Positions 1 through 11,225 of a stretch of 64,000 nt of DNA are shown one piece after another. Below the pieces are notes generated by a model, which saw only the letters and a program-made list of their open reading frames with translations, searched no databases and was not told the DNA's origin. The stretch covers positions 113,305,483-113,369,482 of the forward strand of contig OY856187.1 of assembly GCA_963693315.1 (NCBI GenBank), in the 5' to 3' direction. Within the stretch, counting starts at the first letter, position 1. The number at the start of each line of letters is the position of its first letter. The translations under genes and the position numbers were made by a program. Source of the DNA: Diogma glabrata. Lineage: Eukaryota > Arthropoda > Insecta > Diptera > Cylindrotomidae.

Positions 1-37
1 ACAATTAATATATATACTTAACTATATACTAAATTAT

Positions 38-3000
38 TCAATTAACGTCTAATTTAGTATAGTCTAGTTTTCTCTTAGAAATAAAAGGAGCAGCTTCAGT
101 TATTTGAACATTATCATAATCTTCATTTTGTTTTTTATTATTAATATCTACTCCTTCTGTTATGTCTAATTTTAGTTGTTGATTGGTGTTCCATGGTCTA
201 ATATTAGAATCGAAGCTTATCACATAAATTAAACCGGTAATAATTGCTATTGATGAACTCACATTAAAAACAATTCTCCATTGTTCCATCGTTTGCTGTA
301 AATGAAAAAAATTGAATTATAAAAATTGATAATTAATTTGAATTATGTCACTTATTTATCCGCAAAAACCTTTCAAGCAATCGCGAATTACTAGATTAAA
401 GGACATTTTTCTTTAGTGTCTCTTAAAATTTTTCTCTCAAAACTATCTACACGCTAGCATCCCGAATGAGAAAATTTAAATAAGTTTTGTTTCTTCAGTT
501 ATAGTGCAATGCTAACACCACTGCAAATTTATTCACAGACTTATATGACTGAAGTCTAATGTAAACGGTTACATATGAGAACACGAGATGATACCTAAGA
601 GTATAAAAGGTTCAATAACTTTAAGTGGATTTAGAATTTATATAAATGATCATGATTTACAGAATGGAGAATAAAAAATTACGCAGCTGCTGATACGTTT
701 TTTAAACCTCTTTAGGATTTTTCTAAATTAATTGTTAATAAAAGTATACTAAGTGTAGATGAAACAAACCTAAATTATAACAAATATCAACAAAGATGGT
801 GAAAGTCCTTGTCTTCTCCATTAATCAAAACATTTTTTGTACCTATCTAAATGCAGTTATAAGTCTGAATTCACAATAATTTATATCCCGGCCAATTCGT
901 ATAGCCTACAACTCAAGTAAAAACAGTTTGATAAATGCGCTTCACTTCGGCCAATGTATTACCTTGGCCAAGATTTTGTTGGTAAAGTTAAAAGGTTGCT
1001 TGTAAACTAATTAGGTAGTTTCGTGTTTTAAGTATAATAATGGCATCGATTTTTTTTATTTCGCCCGAAAGACAAGAAGAATAAAATTCAGTTTTTTTTG
1101 CTTTATTTTATTTAGTTTTTGTCCTGTTTCGTTGTATAATAACAAAGATTTTAGAAATTTGTATAATTGATTGAGTCATAATTTTAGATAATGATTTCAT
1201 GTTTTGGTAATTTAATTTTTTTACATAATGGATAATTTTTCATGCACGACCAAACACGATAAAATGCTTAGGGAAGAGTCCCCCAAGGTGGACACCAATC
1301 TTTCAAGCAATTGTAGAATCCAAACAACATTACATATCTTGTATAATTATACATTTCCTGAAACCTTAACTCATAAGTTAACTGTTCATGAAAAACAATT
1401 TCGATATCATCAATATAACCAAAATTTTAACTGATTTTAAAAATGATACAAAATCTCGACTTTAAAAAAAGGTCCCCCAAGGTGGACACCTTTGAGAAAT
1501 CCACTCCAAAAGTTGGAAACATAGTCCAAAAATTCATGTTTTGATCATTTTATTTAATCTTTGATGTTTTTTATTTGAAATGACATCGATTGCTTTTGAA
1601 AATGGAATGTATAACAAAATAAGCGAATACCAAGCGGTAAATAGACAAAAAAGGTTTTAATTAGAATCATCGGAGTACTGCAGTACATTCACTGTGTTTG
1701 ACTGTGAACACTGTGTGAGTCACACGCCTATGTCTGTATTTCTCTTTTAACTTTCATAAATATAAATTGATATTGTTTGCGCACAAATTTAAATTAAGAA
1801 AGCAAGTGGCCACCTTAGGGTAAAAAAAGTGTCCACCTTAGGGTCAGAACGCAATTTCCATGGCAAAAACGAAAAAACTTATTCACTCGCAATATCATGC
1901 AAATCTGTTTCGAATATGTTTGTTTAGTACGTAAGCAGCTTCAAAAGGGTATTTACCTTTTCGGAAACATTGTTTTCGATCATTTAATCACAGTTATTCG
2001 AAGCGTCTTCAAAACTTTCGGTGTGACTTTCTCGTACTGTGTAGTGCAGCAGACAAATAGCCACGACTTTCCACTTCATGACATAACCAAAAACTGCGTC
2101 TTCCTAAACTGTAATACTGACATGAAACGCACAGTGCTACCACCTGATACAAAAAAAAATTCGCAGGGTGTCCACCTTGGGGGGATGTCCACCTTGGGGG
2201 GATGTCCACCTTGGGGGACTCTCCCCTACACGAGAATACAATTTTTTCCTTTTTTTATTCAAACCGTCCAAACACATAAGCAGCAGCTCGGTTTGACTGA
2301 AGCAACTATATTATCTGACGCAAATGTAACAAACCTGAAATTTTTGTTATTTTTCAATAAACTTTGCTCATATCCAACGCAGTTATTTCCTTACAAATTT
2401 TAGTCAAAACAAACCGAAAGAAGAAAAACCTTAAAATAAAAAATATCTCTGAGAGGATTATTTTTTGTTTTTGAATAACGATCCGTCAACAAAATCTTTT
2501 TTATTCGCTTATATATTAAAGTGTTACTTTATTAATATAATTTGCGGTTGTAATGTGTCGTTTTTTAACCTTATATTTTGTTGTCGTAGTCACGTCCAAA
2601 TAAGCAAAAAACATTTAAATTTATATAAATTATATAAACAATAAAATTTTTTATAAAAGCAACCATTCAATCCAAAATTTCATAACCCAATCAAAATATT
2701 TGTTATTTTTTGTTGTCATTATTAAACAATTTGTTTGAAAAAAATAACAAATATTTGGTCAAAGGTTACTTGTTCAACATATTTTTATTTTTTATTTTGA
2801 TTTAGATTAAACATTGTTTTTTTAAATAATTTGCTTGCTGCGAATAGTATGTGACGCACGGGCGTAAGCTATTTTGGAATTAAAGTGGGTTCCACATACG
2901 ATCATAATCCTTAGATCTACGTTCTTGCATCATAATCTCCTATTCTTGTAATTTTTTGCTCACAAAAAGTTTTTTCCTAAATTCTTCTTATTTTATCATA

Positions 3001-5163
3001 TGAGCAAGGGCGAAAATCAAAACTAAAAATCAAACCAGTATCGTATTATTTTTAAAATAAATGCAGACACTCATTAAAAATAAAAATCTAATGACTGGTA
3101 ATATCCGTTACCCATTTTCATTTTTTCATTGAAACAAAAAAATTTATTTTTAATTTTTTAGGCGAACTAAATCTTATTCTCTAACCAACATATAATACTA
3201 ACCTTATGATCTAACCAACATATAATACTCACATTCTCAAAAGTAGTATAGCCAACAAATAAATAAAATCCGATTGTAGCAAATGTCCGAAAAGTAGTAG
3301 TAATTCCGTATAATATACCTGAATAATTTGGACTTATATCCACAAAACTAGCATACGGACCTGCTGTTATGGATCCATGAAAAGTTGTACTAACTACTAA
3401 AAATATTATGCCCAACATAGCATTTTTGCCAGAAAATGCAAACGCTAAAGCAAATGTGCCGTGTATTGCATTTGATGAAAATGTTGCAACTTTTCTCACA
3501 ACGTTTCTGGAAAACTTTTTTGTTTTTATAAGGTGATCGGCTAGCTTAGAGCATAACATAGCGTATACAAATTTTAGTAAATATGGTATTCCAGTAACAA
3601 GTCCTGTGGATTGCAAATTAAATGTATGTATTGCTTTAAAATACGTGGGCGAAAATGTCATTAGAGCTCCAAGTGAAATAATACAGCCAACGTCTGCCAA
3701 TACAACTGACCAACATTGAAAATCCGTTAAAATACTTTTCCAGGGAATCGTTAGTTTTGTATTTGTTGTAACTGAGTTTCCTAATGATTTGTTAATATAT
3801 TCTTTCTCTGCTAAGCTAATACGTGGATGTAGGGCTGGTGTATCAAACACTAGGAACTGCCATGCTGTACACCATATTAATCCCATAATACTACACGTAT
3901 AAAACACATATTCCCAGGAAAACATTACAATTATATAACCAAACATTGGATAACACACAAAAATTGAAAATGATGCTCCTAGAAAGGCTGTCAGAAATTG
4001 ACTTCTTTCATTCGGTGGCACCCAAAATGAAATGATGCTCAAACATTGTCCCAGTCCCTAGAAATAAAATTTAAAGTTAAAAATATTTATTTTATTTACG
4101 ATTTAAACCTACAAACAGAAATCCTTGCATTGCTCTCACAAAAATCAAACATTTAAAATCAATATATGCAGCTAAAGGAATAATGAAACACAAGATTGAT
4201 GACAAGATAGTTGCGTATCCATAACATTTTTTTGCTCCATAGCGACGACATATTACTCCACCTGGAATTCCACCCAACCATAAAGCAGAGAGAAATGATG
4301 ATAATAATATGTTTTGAATATATTCATTCCAATGGAATCCGTCATCGTCATATTTCATCTGTTAAAAAAATGATAGCCATTTTATTGATTTTTACCCATT
4401 ATAAATAAACATTATCAGTAGTAATTTCCCAAGTGCGTTGATAATTCGAAATAATTGTTTGCGAAAATTTCGAAAACAAGTATATAACAAACTGTTATCA
4501 ATACCACTTGCTTGAAGAATTTTCCAAGAGACTTATGAGAATTTAGCACCGAACGAGGGGAATTCGTTTAGAAAATTTTTTGCCATTTTTTATTTCTTTA
4601 TATATATTTTATATGAATTATACGTCTGGCCTACTGCAATATCAGTTAATTATTACATAATTATTTGATAGTATCTGATATTGCAGTAGGCCAGAAGTAA
4701 AATTATTTGTTATTATTATAATTCAAATGTGATTGGTCAATTAAATGATGTCATTACATTTTAGAAAATTTCATTGGATTAAATTAAAATAAAAATAAAG
4801 AAAAAAATTTTCAATCGTAATTAATATAATCTAATGAATTCGAAAACTATGTCGTTAAATCCACAAAAATTTAAAATAAACTTACATTAAACCAATTCAA
4901 TATATTTCTTTCTATTGAAAATTTAATCATCTTTTTTAGATTGGCTGACTGAGTAACGTTAGCACTACACTTTGTAATTGATGAGTTTGTCGTATTGTTT
5001 TCTGAAGTACAGCCTTTTATATTAGGCAGACTATTTGCATTTTTTAATCCATAAACCATGTCAACCATAGCAAAATTAAGACTAATTTGGAAAGCGAAAT
5101 TAACTAAAGCTCCCAGAAAGATCATCCACCATAATACTGTTCGGGCCTTTATAAATTCCTTAT
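38..5163 (-). CDS. SLC17-family (MFS) anion/phosphate-type transporter, copy A, 5' exon missing
   Basis: This is a multi-exon membrane transporter of the SLC17 branch of the major facilitator superfamily. I infer four coding exons: 4886-5163, 4113-4358, 3233-4057 and 38-295. Donor and acceptor sites are GTAAGT, GTAGGT, GTGAGT and AG, and the second intron is only 55 bp. Family features are the TM1 stretch ending NFAMVDMVY, a following extracellular loop rich in Asn-X-Ser/Thr sites (NNTTNSS, NVT), GGIPGGVICRRYGAKK after TM2, RAMQGF and PPNERSQF around TM4, and a QWRIVFNVSS to IRPWN end typical of the family C-terminus. About 536 residues are covered. The first short exon (exon 4886-5163 opens in mid-codon) was not found. 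The Arg, His and Glu used by vesicular glutamate transporter and sialin relatives are replaced here by Gln, Leu and a non-acidic residue, so the substrate is unknown. The reading frame is open in all four exons. Confidence 0.85.
296..3232 (-). other. Last intron of transporter copy A
   Basis: This 2.9-kb intron lies between the donor at 3227-3232 (GTGAGT on the minus strand) and the acceptor at 296-297. It holds the MITE at 1271-2226. The rest is AT-rich and aligns with the 2.4-kb intron of copy B, so apart from the MITE it shows nothing gene-like. The open frames at 1228-1434 and 1897-2403 lie in or across the MITE and resemble no protein. Confidence 0.7.
1271..2226. mobile_element. TA-flanked MITE with internally repeated terminal motif
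   Basis: This is a 956-bp non-autonomous DNA element. Its ends are inverted copies of GAGTCCCCCAAGGTGGACA, and it is flanked by TA at 1269-1270 and 2227-2228. Copy B carries the matching empty site with a single TA at 50016-50017, which defines the boundaries. The motif CCAAGGTGGACACC or its reverse recurs inside at about 1471, 1802, 1829, 2167, 2185 and 2203. The TA target points to the Tc1/mariner superfamily. No transposase frame is present. Confidence 0.85.
4625..4695. repeat. 71-bp hairpin in transporter intron, copy A
   Basis: The arms at 4625-4645 and 4675-4695 are perfect 21-bp inverted copies starting TCTGGCCTACTGC, with a 29-bp AT-rich loop. The hairpin lies in the intron between coding exons 4113-4358 and 4886-5163. 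Copy B has the same hairpin at 52388-52459. It could be a tiny foldback element or a transcribed hairpin; the sequence does not decide. Confidence 0.75.
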
Positions 5164-5776
5164 CTATAATAGAATAAACATTTTAATTTTAAAGTATTCA
5201 GCAGGATACCAAAACTTTATTTTTATTTTCCTAAAATGATTTAGCAAAATATTTACACCTAAAATTTTATCCAGAATTTTCAATTTGTAAACAATTGGTG
5301 TCCGTGATTAAACAAAATTTGTTAGTTTTCTGTTTCAAATGTTGTAAAATCGTTTACGATCGGTGATAGAATTACAAAGAGAGAAGCAAATTGTATTTTG
5401 TGCTAAAGAATTCGATTTCCATAAGCTCGTTGAATCTTGACTGAAGTAAATGCCCATCGTTCAGAGTTCTATGAATTCATAAATGTTTCGTTAGAAGTCA
5501 ATGATCAACCTCCATTTATTCATCGCCACATTTAGATATTTTTTTGCACAACTCTCTTATTGGAGAGCAAGCTCGCAAAATATTGCACTTAATTTTTTAA
5601 AAGACTGACTACTTGTTCAATAATTAATCGAGCCAGGCCATATCATTTTTGTGAAATTTTTGTTTGAAATAAATTACACTATGAAAGATTATTTTGCTTT
5701 TCAGATCGAAAAAGAACTGCTTTAAACTTGGTAAAGTGATTGTAAAATGTTCCTCTATGAAGAGAATAAAATATAA
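5164..5776 (-). other. Upstream intron or 5' region of transporter copy A
   Basis: This AT-rich sequence is shared with 52929-53546 of copy B. It must contain, or lead to, the missing first exon, because exon 4886-5163 begins with the last two bases of a codon. I could not identify a convincing short initial exon or promoter here. The minus-strand open frame at 5624-5899 spans the end of the shared region and is not a plausible exon. Confidence 0.5.
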
Positions 5777-5881
5777 TTTTTGTAACACATGCGTAAAAAA
5801 TATTATATTTTGTACTAGAATAGAATAAAAGAAAAAACTACTTTTCCGCACATATGAACACAATAGTACATTGTATATTAA

Positions 5882-5953
5882 GAGCAGAAAGTACGACATT
5901 GCTGCTCGTGCATGAAAGCAATCATGTCAGAGCAGCAATGTTACTTTCTGCTC
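5882..5953. repeat. 72-bp hairpin
   Basis: The arms 5882-5907 and 5930-5953 pair almost fully. GAGCAGAAAGTA and CATTGCTGCTC on the left match their inverses on the right, with a two-base bulge. The loop contains a small CATGA/TCATG repeat. It lies inside the copy-A-specific block and copy B has no equivalent. Confidence 0.7.
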
Positions 5954-6735
5954 AAAGTATACATACTATTTTTTTAACGACTGCCGACATATTTGTTTAT
6001 TATTAAAAAAGCTTAAATCATAATTTTAATTTTTAAAAAACAATATTTTTTTAAGTAAGATATGCGTTGCTAAGGAGGCATTTATATTATTTAGTTTTTG
6101 TTTAAAAAACATATCGAACGAACGTCAAGCTAAAAATTTAAATTAATAAATTATCTATTTTTAAATAAAAAATAATTCATAATATGTTATAAATTATTTA
6201 ATATTATGTCTTTGTCTATTATGTCTTTTGTTTTACTTTCTGCATTAGAGCAGAAAAAATTAAAAAATGCACGCTAAACAGCAAAAGCCAACTTTCTGTT
6301 TTAAAATGATAGATAGAAAACATTATTTTCTATGACAGTCGTTAAAAAAATATTTTGTAAGCCTGGACCGTAACGCCGCCTGCATGTGAGATTTGTAGTT
6401 AAATCTATCCATATATCTATCTATATATAATATTTTTATAGCACTCAAATATCAAAATAATAATTTAAATAACTTACCATATAGAAAAAACAACTTAAAC
6501 ACATTGTGTCATTTGAATTGCAAGAAAAAAAAAATTTATTTAGGTTTTCGATTCGATTTTGTGCTTTCGATGAGTAAAGACCAAAATATAATTGTGTTTA
6601 ATTAAAATATTATTATATTTATTGATCTACTTTATAAAAAAAAAAAATTCAAAATAAAATTAAAAATAAATCAGTGACAGTGCATGATAAAACAAATTTA
6701 TCATAAATAGTGAGTCATTTTTATTTTCGAAGCCC

Positions 6736-7956
6736 ATGTTCAGTCAAATATGTGGCAAAGTGACTAAACGAAGACGTATAAGTGATACAAATATGACGCA
6801 AGATGAAAAATCAAAGCCTGCGGCCCAGCAGGCATATAACGTTGCTACTAGTTCCCGTTTTTCTCCATTAATGAATTTTTCAAGTTCATCAAAGTTTATA
6901 CACGCTAATGAGAATAAAACTCAAAGTAAAAAAACCAAAATTCCACCTTTTGTTTGCAAATCAAACAGTAAACAAATACATGAAATAATGCAAAAACTTA
7001 ACATAAAGGAATTCAACATCCAATATATTTCTCTTGGAACAAAAATTTTTGTGTACAGTAATCAAGATTATACAAAATTACATGATGAACTCACAACAAG
7101 TCATAATTTCTTCTCATTTACTCGTGACGAAGATAAACTTATGAAATTTGTATTATTTGGCCTGCCAGATATTGAAGCAAAAATTGTTGAAGATGAGATT
7201 AAAACCATATATAATCTTAATCCAATAAAAGTGACTAAAACTACACCAAAAAAACGCAAGTGGGATGAAGTGATATTTTTTGTGTCATTTAAAAAAAATA
7301 CAATTAATCTAAATAAATTAAAGGAATGTAAGTCAATATTCCACACAATAGTTAAATGGGAGAATGCTAATCCACCTACAGGTCCTACACAATGTATCAA
7401 ATGTCGAATGTTTGGTCACGGGATTTCTAATTGTCAAATGAAACCAAAGTGTAACTATTGCGCTATCGATCATGGTGATATGAACTGTCCAGTTGAAAAA
7501 GCTGAAGATAAACATATGTGTGCTAATTGTGAAGGAAATCATCCTGCTAATTCTGTAATTTGCCCAGCAAGAGGAAAATATATTGAATTAAAGAAACAGC
7601 TGCAGTTAAAAAATTTTGCGAATCAAAAAAGTTATCAAGATCATAAATTCTTTGACCTTGACCGAAATATGAACCAATTTCCAAATTTATATGATTCAAC
7701 ACAACCTTCAACAAAGCAACAACATAATTCATTTTCAAATCAAAATTCATTTGCTGATACTGTTAAAAATTCTGGTTTGGATATTAATTTTAATAATAAT
7801 GTAAGTTCTAGTCTTAGTACATCTGATTTATTTAGTATGCATGAGTTATTTGAAATTTTTAATGAAATTATTGTTAAATTAAGACAATGCAAATCTAAGG
7901 ATGAACAATTCCTTATTATTACGCAAATTGCTATCAAATATGGTTCTCACCCATAG
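6736..7956 (+). CDS. LINE ORF1: nucleic-acid-binding protein with three zinc knuckles
   Basis: This 406-residue protein is of the kind encoded by ORF1 of Jockey-type elements, which coat the element RNA and act as chaperones. A basic, Ser/Asn-rich N-terminus is followed by a region at about residues 130-215 resembling the zinc-finger-associated (PRE_C2HC) domain. Three Cys/His knuckles follow: CIKCRMFGHGISNC (220-233, CX2CX4HX4C), CNYCAIDHGDMNC (239-251) and CANCEGNHPANSVIC (262-276). The C-terminal third is Asn/Gln-rich and ends with a short amphipathic stretch. The stop at 7954-7956 overlaps or abuts the start of ORF2, so the two are probably translated from one RNA. Confidence 0.88.
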   Translation: MFSQICGKVTKRRRISDTNMTQDEKSKPAAQQAYNVATSSRFSPLMNFSSSSKFIHANENKTQSKKTKIPPFVCKSNSKQIHEIMQKLNIKEFNIQYISLGTKIFVYSNQDYTKLHDELTTSHNFFSFTRDEDKLMKFVLFGLPDIEAKIVEDEIKTIYNLNPIKVTKTTPKKRKWDEVIFFVSFKKNTINLNKLKECKSIFHTIVKWENANPPTGPTQCIKCRMFGHGISNCQMKPKCNYCAIDHGDMNCPVEKAEDKHMCANCEGNHPANSVICPARGKYIELKKQLQLKNFANQKSYQDHKFFDLDRNMNQFPNLYDSTQPSTKQQHNSFSNQNSFADTVKNSGLDINFNNNVSSSLSTSDLFSMHELFEIFNEIIVKLRQCKSKDEQFLIITQIAIKYGSHP

Positions 7957-10594
7957 TAATATGATTATTAGTACTTGGAATGCTCGTAGCATCAAAAATA
8001 AAAAATATGAACTAATTGAATTCTTAGAAAAATTTAATATTGATGTAATGCTTATCACAGAAACTGCTTTAAAACAAAATATCCCATTTTTTGTACCCAA
8101 TTATAGATTTTATAGGAGGGATAGATTTTCTCAACGTATGGGAGGTATTGGTATCTTAATAAAAAATACTATACCTCATTCAATTTTGCCTGATTTAAAT
8201 CTTCAATGTGTAGAATCATTAGGCATTTTAATTAATGATAATATACAAGATATTAAAATTTTTGTCTGTTACTGTCCCCATTCAAATGAATCAAATTTTC
8301 GTAATGATTTAATTAAGCTAACAAGTAGAAATGAATATTTTATTGCCGGTGGTGATTTCAACTGTCGTCATCAACAATGGAATTGTAGACAATCTAATGC
8401 GGGTGGGCGAATATTACAACAATTATCAATTTATTCACAAAAATATGCTATTGTTGCTCCATTATCTGCAACATATTATAGTCACGCAGGTACACCAAGC
8501 ACCTTGGATCTATTTATTAGCAATATTCCACAACATTTTTCAAACATTTTAACAATTAATGATCTTAATTCGGATCACCTACCAGCAATATCGGCAGTTA
8601 ACTTGGCGTATTCTGAAACCACAGTATATAACCAAAAGTATTCATTTAAGAAAGCGAACTGGCCGTTGTATCAACATATAATTGATTTTCAATTGGCTAA
8701 TGATAATATACTATCAAAATTGAATTCATCTGCCGACATTGATGTTAGCATTGAGAAGTTTACTAGTATTATTAATTCTGCACGCGACGAGGCAATACCA
8801 CTAAAACCCATTACATTTAATGACAAATTAATCCTAGACGACTATACGTTAAGTCTTATTAGATTACGCAACTCGAGAAGACGTCAATGGCAAAGGTACA
8901 GATATCCGTTTTTAAAACAAATAGTTAAAGATTTAAATTTGACCATAAATTCAAATATCTATAAGTTGCTTAATGTTAAATGGAATACACAGTTAAAAAT
9001 GCTCTCCAAAGGTTCAAAATCCTTTTGGAAAGTTCCAAAAAATTTAAAATCTAAACGAATGCCTATTCCTCCATTGAAAGACCCAGCTTCAAATAGTCTA
9101 ATTTTTAATAGCAAAGATAAATGTAATCTTATTAGTAACTGCTTCAAATCGTCATTCTTAATGAATTCAAACGTCTCTGACTTTGATAAAAGTATTAAAA
9201 ATGCAGTAGATGATATAGACACGATCGAGGAGTTCACAATAGATAGGGGAATTTCATTTGAGGAGATTGCTAGTGTTATTACCCATGTAAGACCCTTTAA
9301 ATCTCCAGGGATTGATAGTATTCAAAATGTTTTATTGAAAAACTTACCCAAACGTGCTATAGAGTGTCTTAAATGTTTATTCAACAGATGTTTAGAACTT
9401 TCATATTTTCCTACGATATGGAAAACTGCAAAAGTTTTGCCAATTTTAAAACCGGGCAAAGACCCAACACTTGCTAACAATTACCGTCCTATCAGCCTCT
9501 TGTGCACCTTGTCTAAAATATTTGAGTATTGCATAAAGGATCGTATTCTTGATATAGTTGAAGAGCATAAAATAATTATTGATGAGCAATTCGGATTTCG
9601 ACATGCGCACTCTACAGTTCAACAGATTGACAGAATAGTGAGGTTTGTAAAAAACAAAAGAACTAGAATGCTTTCAACTGGCATGTTTCTAATTGATTTG
9701 CAAAACGCATTTGATACAGTTTGGCCTGATGGACTTATTTCCAAATTAATCAATTATAAGTTTCGATTCTACATAATCAAAATTTTGAAATCTTATTTAT
9801 CTGATCGAAATTTGTATGTACAAATAAATAATCAACGATCTGATTTATGCAGTGTAACTTCCGGTGTTCCACAAGGATCCATTTTAGGACCAATTTTATT
9901 CAATCTCTATTTAAACGATATCCCTAAAGATGACAATTGTCAACTAGCTTTATTTGCTGACGATATTGCTATTTTTTCAAGTGATGAGCTTGCAGCTGTG
10001 ATAATCGCAAATCTTAATGGGTATTTAAATAAACTAAATAATTATTTCAAAAAATGGAAATTATTAATAAACAACTCAAAATGCCAAGCTATATATTTTT
10101 CCAGATGTAGAGCACCTCGAAAACTGCCTCAGAGCAACATAGTAATTGATGGTATTCCAATCAGTTGGGCTACTTCAGTAAAATATCTGGGGATTCATTT
10201 AGATCAAAAATTAACATTTAAAACCCACATTTCTAATGTTGTGGAGAAATGTAACAAAATATTTTTTACCTTATATCCAACACTCAATAAGAAAAGTGGT
10301 CTTAATTTTGAAAATAAGCTGTTGATTTACAAAGCAATTGTTAGACCTATTATTATGTATGGAAGCCCTATTTGGTGGCAATCAGCACTCACACACAAAC
10401 AAAAATTACAAGTATTACAAAACAAATACTTAAAGTTAATTCTAAAAGTCCCAAGGCGATACCGCACTTTCCAATTACACAAAATAACTAAAATTAAGCA
10501 AGTAGCTGAATATGCAATAGAATTAAATAATAAATATTTATCAAAACTTAATAACAATCATGAAAATGCTATTGTTAGAGGTCTAGCCGCTTAA
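7940..10594 (+). CDS. LINE ORF2: endonuclease and reverse transcriptase
   Basis: This is the target-primed reverse transcription enzyme. The N-terminal APE-type endonuclease shows STWNARSIKNKKYE, ITETALK, GGDFNCRHQQWNC and SDHLPA. The reverse transcriptase shows NYRPISLLCTLSKIFE, IDLQNAFDTVW, SGVPQGSILGPILFNLYLND and the catalytic FADD (ALFADDIAIF). A C-terminal domain includes YGSPIWW. The frame is intact, about 884 residues from the ATG at 7940. A second in-frame ATG at 7961, four bases after the ORF1 stop and directly before the endonuclease, is an equally good start. The frame is also open upstream to 7901, but that part overlaps ORF1 and is unlikely to be used. Confidence 0.9.
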   Translation: MVLTHSNMIISTWNARSIKNKKYELIEFLEKFNIDVMLITETALKQNIPFFVPNYRFYRRDRFSQRMGGIGILIKNTIPHSILPDLNLQCVESLGILINDNIQDIKIFVCYCPHSNESNFRNDLIKLTSRNEYFIAGGDFNCRHQQWNCRQSNAGGRILQQLSIYSQKYAIVAPLSATYYSHAGTPSTLDLFISNIPQHFSNILTINDLNSDHLPAISAVNLAYSETTVYNQKYSFKKANWPLYQHIIDFQLANDNILSKLNSSADIDVSIEKFTSIINSARDEAIPLKPITFNDKLILDDYTLSLIRLRNSRRRQWQRYRYPFLKQIVKDLNLTINSNIYKLLNVKWNTQLKMLSKGSKSFWKVPKNLKSKRMPIPPLKDPASNSLIFNSKDKCNLISNCFKSSFLMNSNVSDFDKSIKNAVDDIDTIEEFTIDRGISFEEIASVITHVRPFKSPGIDSIQNVLLKNLPKRAIECLKCLFNRCLELSYFPTIWKTAKVLPILKPGKDPTLANNYRPISLLCTLSKIFEYCIKDRILDIVEEHKIIIDEQFGFRHAHSTVQQIDRIVRFVKNKRTRMLSTGMFLIDLQNAFDTVWPDGLISKLINYKFRFYIIKILKSYLSDRNLYVQINNQRSDLCSVTSGVPQGSILGPILFNLYLNDIPKDDNCQLALFADDIAIFSSDELAAVIIANLNGYLNKLNNYFKKWKLLINNSKCQAIYFSRCRAPRKLPQSNIVIDGIPISWATSVKYLGIHLDQKLTFKTHISNVVEKCNKIFFTLYPTLNKKSGLNFENKLLIYKAIVRPIIMYGSPIWWQSALTHKQKLQVLQNKYLKLILKVPRRYRTFQLHKITKIKQVAEYAIELNNKYLSKLNNNHENAIVRGLAA

Positions 10595-10648
10595 TAAATA
10601 AATATTATTAATCATGCCTTATATAATTCTTATATGCATTTTAATTAT

Positions 10649-10671
10649 CTTAACTATAACTTATAGTTAAG
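10649..10671. repeat. Palindrome in LINE 3' UTR
   Basis: CTTAACTATAA and its exact reverse complement surround a single C, giving a 23-base perfect stem about 55 bases after the ORF2 stop. In some LINEs a 3' stem-loop is recognised by the reverse transcriptase. Here that role is only an inference. Confidence 0.6.
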
Positions 10672-11115
10672 TATAAGAAACTATAGTAATAGGTTAGTTT
10701 AAGTTAGGTTTAATGTAATCTAGTAGAAAACATATTGTTGTAACTGCACTATAAAAAAAAATTTTTAGTAATATAATTCATGCCAATCATCTGATGTTAT
10801 GCTTCACAATATTAAGCAGATCTCATAAATAATAACTCTTTGTAAATATTATTATAGTACTAAATAAATAAATAAATAAATTATTTAGGTTTTCAAAGTT
10901 TACAATTTTGACAGCTCTTATTGGATTCCTATGTATTGTTTTAGTTGGATTCTTATGTTTATATTTTCGAGCTAGAACTACAACTATTACAATGAAGATT
11001 GCGCACTTTAATTATTTAAAAAGCTTAAATTTGCTTATAAATTTGTTAAATAAATGATTAAATGAACAATTAAATAAATATTTATAAATTTTACGCACTT
11101 GTTACAAAAAAAGTG

Positions 11116-11225
11116 TGTATTACTAGTGCGAATGCGTTTTCCAAACGCGAGTTATTTGCCGCACTCCCTGCGGTCGTGAGGCAAACTAACTCTTGTTTGG
11201 AAAACGCATTTGCACTAGTAATACA
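11116..11225. repeat. 110-bp GC-richer hairpin element
   Basis: Two arms of about 48 bases form an imperfect palindrome beginning TGTATTACTAGTGC on both strands and running through GCGTTTTCCAAAC. Its composition is GC-richer than the flanks. An open frame read through it (11113-11352) is a by-product of the palindrome and not a gene. It is absent from copy B. Confidence 0.75.

Larger units (their letters stand above)
6550..10880 (+). mobile_element. Jockey-like non-LTR retrotransposon, apparently full length
   Basis: This 4.3-kb LINE is flanked by a perfect 14-bp target duplication, TTATTTAGGTTTTC, at 6536-6549 and 10881-10894. It has a 186-bp 5' UTR, two open frames (ORF1 with zinc knuckles, ORF2 with endonuclease and reverse transcriptase), a 3' UTR containing a palindrome, and a (TAAA)n tail at about 10859-10880. 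Both frames are uninterrupted and the duplication is perfect, so the insertion looks recent. The clade call rests on the ORF1 architecture and ORF2 motifs. The TAAA tail is less usual than poly(A), so a related clade is possible. Confidence 0.9.

Noticed and set aside
1897..2403. 168-residue open frame
   Set aside because: It crosses the right end of the MITE at 1271-2226 and continues into intron sequence; copy B lacks it.
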